A stretch of 64,000 nt of DNA from Pristionchus mayeri. Taxonomy: Eukaryota; Nematoda; Chromadorea; Rhabditida; Neodiplogasteridae. A program made the position numbers and the translations under genes. The stretch is taken from contig BTRK01000001.1 in the NCBI GenBank assembly GCA_036245805.1, forward strand, positions 36,840,995 to 36,904,994. The letters are read 5' to 3'. Each line of letters starts with the position of its first letter. Position 1 is the first letter of the stretch. The notes beneath the pieces were generated by a model. That model made no database searches, was not told the DNA's origin, and saw only the letters and a list, made by a program, of their open reading frames with translations. Below, piece by piece: positions 58,101-64,000 of the stretch.

Positions 58101-58753
58101 ACTCGTCTAATAGCTTTCTTGCAGAAGTGCAACTCTGGCTACGCGTACACGTGGGGCAACTGTCTCACTGTCTTCACCGCCACGTGCAGTGGCAAGGGAT
58201 CGGTCAGTTGGAGGGATCGAGGACACTAGGTAGGATGATCGCCAGAGGATGATAACCTTACGGTGCCCAACTGCAGTATTTTCGGAGAAGACTCCTTGAC
58301 AGTGTGGGATCAGGAAGGTTATCATCAGACGGTGATCATCCAATGTAGTGTTGGTTAGAGAAACTATACTCTTCTAAATATTCTCGTGACCAATCGAGTG
58401 GTTTTCTAGGAGAACGCGGGCACAGTGGCACTCATGGACGCGAAGGGGAAGATCACGATGAGACTGATCGAAGCGGATCTGGAATGTGAGAATGGAGGGA
58501 GGGAGGGAGAGAGGGAGAGAGAGGGAGGGAGAGAAAGGGGGGGGGGGATAGGGAGGGATAAAGAGATGGGGGGGGGGGATAGAGTATACTTGGATATTCC
58601 TGGCATTCTGCCAACAAAAATAATGTCCTGCTACTTACAGTCGAGGATTTCACTCGAGACGCGCTGGCTGCGATGCAGATCGAGCAAGCAGCCGATGATC
58701 TCACGGAGGATCCCAATTCGGAGATCGTCGATTTCTCGAAGATGAACACTTGA
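55159..58753 (+). CDS. PP1-like serine/threonine protein phosphatase (PPP family)
   Basis: A metal-dependent phosphoserine/threonine phosphatase. Thirteen phase-consistent exons give 471 residues: 55159-55446, 55546-55704, 56049-56174, 56364-56461, 56624-56687, 56900-56986, 57059-57128, 57222-57289, 57508-57590, 57847-57952, 58125-58202, 58410-58485, 58641-58753. The first 90 residues are a Ser/Thr/Lys-rich extension absent from PP1. Catalytic motifs are present: GDLHGK (about 186), GDYVDRG (about 218), RGNHEFW (250), FCAHGGISP, WSDP, NHGRGTSCYFG and RGHT (380). Differences from canonical PP1: Lys for Gln in GDxHGQ, RGH for RAH, a shortened YCGEF region (TATCSGKGSENAG), and an acidic C-terminal tail instead of RPITPPR. 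Divergent PP1-like phosphatases, often germline-expressed, are common in nematodes (known), so that is the probable class. The ATG lies one base after a TTGCAG acceptor, suggesting spliced-leader addition. Confidence 0.93.
56699..56850. mobile_element. GGCACTAGG-family MITE remnant in a phosphatase intron
   Basis: The left end GGCACTAGGTCGGATGAG is clear and the internal sequence resembles the copy at 10616 (both contain TTTTTAGA/TACATTAGA..CTC.CACACTG). The right end is degraded (GGGCTTTCATCCGGTAAC). Confidence 0.6.
58222..58352. mobile_element. GGCACTAGG-family-like MITE in a phosphatase intron
   Basis: An imperfect palindrome: left ACACTAGGTAGGATGATC, right GATCATCCAATGTAGTG. Interior has the GACAGTGTGGGA block also seen in the family. 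Diverged from the 10616 copy. Confidence 0.5.
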
Positions 58754-58824
58754 GAAGAAGTAGGATTACACTCGATGTGCCAACGAAAATCATCCTAGTA
58801 GTACGGATATTCCCAACTCCGATA

Positions 58825-58830
58825 AATAAA
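58825..58830 (+). promoter_or_regulatory. Polyadenylation signal AATAAA
   Basis: Canonical AATAAA about 70 bases after the phosphatase stop codon, a typical nematode 3' UTR spacing. Confidence 0.7.
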
Positions 58831-59106
58831 TTGCATCCGCATCTACTTTCGTGACATGTGGGAAAAGCGATTTGATGTGTCATTTGAAGTCAATAGTGTT
58901 AAAAAAATCTATCGAGAAGAAAATTGAGGTTAAGAGAACGAAAGAAGAGGAAGGGCGAAGACAAATAGAAGGACAAGGAAGAACAAGGTAGAAAGAAGGT
59001 TCCGATGAGAACAAGAAGAACGTTCCAAGAACACCCTCCCTCCTCCTTAAAATTCACTGCTCACACCCAATGACTAAGTAGTTTATCATCAAGGGTGAAT
59101 GCACTT

Positions 59107-59217
59107 TCACATTTGCATCATTCTCATGATTCTCTCGACCATTCCATTTTCGAGGTTCTTCTGGTACGTCTCATCCAACTCATTATTCCACAGAAGTGCA
59201 CGCATGACCGAACAACC
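59107..59217 (-). other. Orphan exon-like block ending in a stop codon
   Basis: After a TTCCAG acceptor the minus strand reads GCSVMRALLWNNELDETYQ and continues to MRMMQM and a stop, 36 residues with coding-like composition. I could not attach it in phase to an upstream exon; it might be an alternative last exon of the CCCH gene just upstream, or the end of an unrecognised small gene. Confidence 0.35.
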
Positions 59218-59473
59218 CTGGAAGGATGTAGAATCTCCCGTAAATAGGAAGAAATAAATATAAAAAAATCAAATTCGATCCATTTGTTCGTTTTCCGGTT
59301 GTGCTTCGGTAGCCGGAAGATTCTCACCTCCCTGAAACATAACAGACTGTGGAAAATCGTATTCCACACTACCACTGTGAGCTTTTCACTGCTCTCTGAG
59401 TGGTTGAGGTAAGAATAGATCGATAAGGCTACAGTATCCAATAATGGTTACTGTATCTGGGGAGTGAGCATGC

Positions 59474-60319
59474 TCACTTCGGCTTCTCCTCGGGCACGAG
59501 CTCCTCCTCCTCCACCTCGTCCAGCATGGTAACGTTGCACTCGTTGGGACCGGACACGACCGAGCTCTCAAAGAATGGTCCGATATGGGCTCCAGGAACG
59601 GTATCATGATACCGTATCCCTTTAGGATTAAGGTATACTGAGTGGTTGGAATGATACCGTGTCCTCGTCGTCGAATGCAGTCGGCAGCGCGCCCAGCTTC
59701 TCCGTGCGGCTCATCTGCAATTGATCTTCCAGAAATCCGCCTACAGTAATCTCTCCTCCCACCGTACCTTCTTGGGCCAGACACGCCTCGCCGTGGCTCC
59801 TCCTGCGACCGCACCGCCGGACTGCAATCAATTGAGTTTGAGTACCATGCTCCTCCCTCCACAATCATATCGTAATCCTACAGTACCTGATCCTTCAGTG
59901 CACTGGCGTGCACGAACTTGCACAGTACGCCATTACGGCAGAACCCGCTTCTCATGAAGTACTTGCACGGAGTCCTGAAAAAAATCAGTTCTCGATTGAG
60001 ACTGAAGCAACAGTGAGAATCAAGTCAGTTCTCGATAGACTACTCGAGTGGGATACCATAGTACTCACTTGCGCAGCTCCGACTCGCCGTGCGCGAAGTA
60101 GCAAGTATCCGCGTAGTGGCAGAGGGGCCACCGATTACAGAGTACCGTCTTGTAGAAGGCGGGATCGAGCTTGAAATTGACACCCACCCTCTCCTGCAAA
60201 TATCAAAGATCGGATACTGTAGATAGAAAGCGTGTAGGGAACGGCACCTTGTACAAGATTCCGGTGGGAGTGGAGGCGGGGCGGGAGTTGATGGTGGAGG
60301 GCTCGGACGCGAGACGCAT
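59474..60319 (-). CDS. Small tandem CCCH zinc-finger protein (TTP/MEX-5-like)
   Basis: Probably binds single-stranded, AU-rich RNA, as TTP and the nematode POS-1/MEX-5/OMA proteins do (known family role). Six phase-consistent exons give 162 residues: 60319-60248, 60193-60069, 59974-59887, 59821-59768, 59714-59658, 59566-59474. Finger 1 (about 38-65) starts with the YKTVLC lead-in typical of TTP but its spacing is C-x5-C-x5-C-x3-H, shorter than the usual C-x8-C. Finger 2 (about 68-88, CKYFMRSGFC...FVH) is a canonical C-x8-C-x5-C-x3-H. The fingers are separated by only a few residues. The rest is short, with an acidic C terminus (VEEEELVPEEK). The ATG follows a TTGCAG acceptor by one base, consistent with trans-splicing. 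The acceptor chosen for the last exon (TTTGAG) is the one that preserves frame. Confidence 0.82.
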
Positions 60320-61360
60320 ACTGCAATCAGGCGATCAGGGTAAGGTAAGTGGAGGAGGGAAATGCGTATTTTTCTAGGGACGGAGACGACCTCGAAGTGG
60401 CGGAATGTCGGTGTAGAGTGAATGGGAGGAGGAGGAAGACCCTTTTTTATTGGTGGAGGAGAGATGGAGGGAGAGAGTGATTTTGAAAGGCATAGCAATG
60501 GAAGGACGATCGGAGAGAACGAGAAAATTAGTGGATAAAACGACTGTTGCATTCCTAGCAAGTAGCATAAATATTTCGACATGATACATAAATTGAATTG
60601 AATGGAATAAAATTGTTTTTTTTGTCGTTTCTCACCATTTCAATAATGAGGCTCAATTTTTTTAAAATGAAACTAAAACTTTAGATATATGCAGGAACTC
60701 AATAGTGTGAAGGCAGTTCCATCCCTAACATGGGACTGACCGGAAGACATATATCCCAATCGTCTTCTAAGTTTAGTGGTACATAACAACTGTCAAAACA
60801 GTCTCAAGACCGCTGTGCAAATTGCTCAGTGGATCTAGTAAATAAGATAATTATCATGTACGATGTTGATTGAACTGCTCAAAATTGTGAATTATTGAAC
60901 GTTCACATTTTTCGATAATTTCTCCCAATCTCGTTTCTCCATTCCATTCACTTTCTCCCCACTACTTAATAATAATATTGAGTAGAGCAGTAGAGGAAAA
61001 CGAGATAAGTATGAAAACACGACATTTATCCAAGATTTAGGTGCTAATCATAACTGATGATGGGCGGACAGCCCGAAATGTCTCACGTCGATAAAAACTG
61101 AAGATCCACACGCAAGCACAACATTGACAACTCCAGATCACAACCGCCTGAGCTGTTTGCAAACTTTGATCCCTGATCACGCACGTCGTGAAAAGTCAAC
61201 GACAACAAGATCTCGAGGGAGCTGATAACTACTTCTGGAAGATAAGAAGCAAAGGACAGCAAGCAATGCATTAGGTTTATCATAGTGCGTAGAATTTACA
61301 CTTCAGATTTGTTTATGTAGTTAGATTTTTACATTGTTCTTGTTTTCATTCGGATCACTC
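60320..61360. other. Intergenic region without a recognised gene
   Basis: About 1 kb between the CCCH gene start and the stop of the next minus-strand gene. AT-rich, with no exon chain or repeat that I could define. It should contain the CCCH gene promoter and the 3' UTR of its upstream neighbour. Confidence 0.4.
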
Positions 61361-62841
61361 CTATTCTTGGTACAGCTGGAGATGATCGTCTGCGGCAGTC
61401 TTGAGGGTGATGTTGTACTTGGCACGGAGGTCCGTGACGTCACACTTGTACTTCTTGATGAAGTCTTGCTGAATGGAATCGCCATTGCTGATCAGTCGCA
61501 AAAGCAAACTTACGGATTTATTCTTTGAGTAGGTCTCCTTGAATCGATCATATGTGAGCTTGGCTGATTTGATTCGGCTTGGAGTCTCAATATTTGCCAC
61601 TTTGAATGTTTATTTTTTTAGAAATGTACCCAGGATCTATCCTCTTTCGGGGGACCACCAGTGACCTTCTGAAATAAATTGTATTAGTACGAAACGAAAT
61701 GACTAAATATTGCAATGTGACAAGAGTTGAGATTTTTTGTTTGAGGAATTGCAAGAAGTGAGTCATACCGCAGCTTCGTTCAACGAGTTCATGATATATG
61801 CGCTCCATTCAGAGGGATCGGCCAATGCGTCCTGACACAGAAGCACCATCAGGATCTCTCTCTCTCTCTCCCTTATGGATTGGACGCAGTTCACAAAAAG
61901 CCCCGTGATCAACAGCAAACATTCGCGCTCTATTTTTCCGAGACCCTGCTGATTGCGACTCTCACACTGCTCTTCGGAGTGGCCTCCTCCTCCTCCGGAA
62001 GACCCTGTCCTTCTTGCCTTTCATTCTTATTGTAGCACAAGCGATCAAAGTTCTTCTGATCTTTTTCGTATTTTTCTTTTGCTTCTTTCTTCAACTTCAA
62101 GAATTTCTTTCTCGAATAGCGGAAAGCAAAGAAAATAAATACTGCAAATTTCGATGCAGTTAACTTTTTAAAATCAGTTATGGTAGTAATTTTACCGAGT
62201 ACAAGTAGGATAACCAGTGCTATCGACACTCCGCCAATAATTCCAATAAGTTTATCATTTTTATCGTTTTTCTCCGTGTCAACCATAGGAGCATCTTCAA
62301 AATCGATTTATATAATACGACAATCGAGAAACGCACAGTAACAGTCGAATTTGATTTCTCCTTTAATGGTTATCTCTTTGTTTTCGCTAGAATACTTGAA
62401 AAATCCAGTTTGCTCATCGCACTTAGGCTGCGAAATGTTCTTTCCGCCCACTCTTAAATTTTCATTAATTAAATTATTTATAAAGTGAAAGAACTATTTG
62501 AAAGTGCGAACAATACCGTACCGCAAGACGCCGCGCTCGTAGCACTCGGGAATATTCTCCTTGTTCTGAAAAGGGCACTGGATAATCGTGAATTTTGATC
62601 GTAATTAGTCGACCAAAAGTGTTTCAGTCTTCATTGTTTACACTCTCACAGTAAAAGTAATGATATTCATCAACTGAGATGAAGCATTTTAATTCCGTGC
62701 CAGAAACAACAGAGAGAGTGTGCAAAACGAAGATGCGACGGGCCGAATTTCAAACTCTTCGATTAAACGAGCCGGTCAGTCTCACCAGGCGTCCCTTTTC
62801 GACAGCAGTGTCAGGAATTCTGTTCTCCGAACTGCATTGAA
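61361..62841 (-). CDS. Receptor-like membrane protein, 5' part missing; layout like the 43910-54672 gene
   Basis: Unknown function. Exons found: 62841-62786, 62565-62522, an exon starting at about 62456 and ending near 62345 (boundaries less certain), 62294-62196, 62141-61966, 61831-61769, 61668-61630, 61585-61514, 61468-61361. The ectodomain part includes PKCDEQTGFFKYSSE, which resembles FTCNKQTGRW in the larger gene. A membrane segment (LIGIIGGVSIALVILLVL continuing into VFIFFAF) is followed by a strongly basic stretch (RYSRKKFLKLKKEAKEK). The tail contains DPSEWSAYIMNSL, comparable to DEAEWTPILENL in the other gene, and ends DDHLQLYQE. The N terminus with signal peptide should lie further right, beyond a transposon insertion at 62884-63657 and perhaps outside the window. 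One junction (61630 to 61585) uses a weak TTGAG acceptor over a 44-base intron. Confidence 0.6.
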
Positions 62842-62875
62842 CTGTAATATTGATAGTGGAATATCAGAATAACAG

Positions 62876-63665
62876 CGTTTAGGTAGGGACCACAAGGGGT
62901 ATATCCGAAATCAACCTATGCCACCCTAACTATGCTCAAAATGCCCGCTGGGATCCAAATAAGATCATACTTTTGGCCGTTTGTCGATATCTCATCTCTG
63001 AATCGCGCTAGAGGTCATAAAGTACGTGAAAAGGTGTCAACGGAAAGCGGCAGAAAAGCGAGACTAGGAAGAAAGGGGCGGAGCCAATTCCGCTGCCTCT
63101 CCAGTCAAATCGCCAAAAATTTGGGCAGGGCTTCGCCATTTCCCGGATGCACCTCACCCTCAATAGGTAAATCGAGGAAGGGATGCAAGCGCGATCTTTT
63201 GCAGGCCCATGCGCTCTCTACACGCGCCGGGGCAGAAACTAGTGCAAAAGAGGTAGGAGGGGATAGAGAGAATGCACTCCGCTCTCTCCGCCTAATCAGT
63301 GTATCGCGGACTGGTTTCTTTTGAATCACAAATCAACGAAACAATATTTTATCGAGTTTTCTTGATAGGGGTACTAGAATACCGATAGGCTATCAGGCAA
63401 GCCTTGTCCCGTATGTCTATGTTCGCTGAGCGCGCCAAACCAGAGTTTTCCAGCGTTTTCGCAACTTAATTATCGTATGTTGACCTATTCAGAGAACACT
63501 TCTACCAGCGGGACAGGGCTATATCGAAAGGTAATGGAAAGAGCTTCCGAATCCTTTTTTGAGCGAGTGATTTGGTTGAGAATGAAGCTTGTGATTCCTA
63601 AATCTCGCTTTCGAGGGGAATGTGTCAGAGGAAAGTGGGCGGAGCTTGGGGAGTCTACGTTTAGG
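62876..63665. mobile_element. Non-autonomous hAT-like DNA transposon, copy 2 (774 bp)
   Basis: The element (62884-63657) is flanked by a perfect 8-bp repeat, CGTTTAGG, at 62876-62883 and 63658-63665. It starts TAGGGACCACAAGG and its interior aligns with the copy at 4392-5112 (shared blocks: ATACTTTTGGCCGTTTG against ATACTTTTTGCCGTTTG, GCGCTCTCTACACGCGCCGG, GTGGGCGGAGC). It inserted 35 bases upstream of an exon of the minus-strand receptor-like gene, that is, in its intron or 5' flank. Confidence 0.75.
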
Positions 63666-64000
63666 AGCCCTTTTTAATATTTTCGCGTTAGATTCGAACG
63701 CTTGAGTAGTGCCATAATTGTTAAAATGATGTTATTTCTCAAGAATTTTTGCTCGTCGTGCTCCCGGGAACACTAATAAGAAAAGGTCGCCGAGTGTCTA
63801 TCGCCTTTTCGAAAATGTTCAAACGCCTAACTAGACTTTCGCCTGGGAAGCCTGATAGTGCTGTCCATTTTTGCTGAGGACCCTTCATGGCATGGAAAAA
63901 CAAACAAAAAACATGTAAGCAGTATAAAAACATCAGACACACACGGCGATAACACGAGGAGCATAAGTGTGAACAAAAAAATTTGGAATAAGAAAGAGGA
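63666..64000. other. Window edge, nothing recognised
   Basis: No exon, RNA gene or repeat could be supported in the last 335 bases. Missing 5' exons of the adjacent minus-strand gene may lie beyond the window. Confidence 0.3.

Noticed and set aside
1..64000. CRISPR arrays, bacterial operons, ribosome binding sites
   Set aside because: The DNA is eukaryotic with spliceosomal introns; no regular spacer-repeat arrays were seen.

Overview
The window is nuclear DNA from a multicellular eukaryote, almost certainly a free-living nematode. Genes are split into many short exons (30-300 bases) by introns that nearly always start GTGAGT/GTAAGN and end TTTCAG/TTGCAG. Several first coding exons begin a few bases after a good 3' splice site with no upstream exon visible, as expected from spliced-leader trans-splicing. 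Genes include an HNF4-type nuclear receptor, a divergent PP1-like phosphatase and a CCCH zinc-finger protein, all typical of nematodes. A diplogastrid (Pristionchus-like) source is my guess from the intron style and repeats, not a demonstrated fact. All gene models were built by hand by joining exons whose reading phase agrees across each splice junction.

Layout: 1353-8773 (minus), an unrecognised 333-residue protein with a possible signal peptide; 9.1-13.6 kb, a repeat-rich gap with two truncated non-LTR retrotransposons, hAT-like MITEs and a tRNA-Asp-derived tRNA; 14062-25434 (minus), a GPAT3/4-type glycerol-3-phosphate acyltransferase whose 6.6-kb intron holds a complete 5.5-kb Kolobok-type transposon; 25.4-30.2 kb, a gene-poor gap; 30227-37316 (minus), an HNF4-type nuclear receptor; 37.3-40.5 kb, another gap; 40466-43416 (plus), an unrecognised 330-residue protein; 43910-54672 (minus), a 981-residue single-pass receptor-like protein; 55159-58753 (plus), a PP1-like phosphatase; 59474-60319 (minus), a small tandem CCCH zinc-finger protein; 61361-62841 (minus, 5' end missing), a second receptor-like protein of similar layout. 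tRNA genes: Asp(GTC) at 8221, an Asp-derived tRNA with anticodon GTT at 11610, and Leu(TAG) at 14487.

The genes have no evident shared pathway. The most striking content is mobile DNA that has picked up host genes. The Kolobok-type element carries antisense exon fragments of three ribosomal protein genes (RPS2, RPL3, RPS18) besides a decayed THAP transposase. A 1.9-kb foldback element in an intron of the receptor gene carries near-identical copies of two exon segments from the 3' half of that same gene, in inverted orientation on its two arms. Several other non-autonomous families are defined by exact 8-bp or TA target duplications visible in the sequence.
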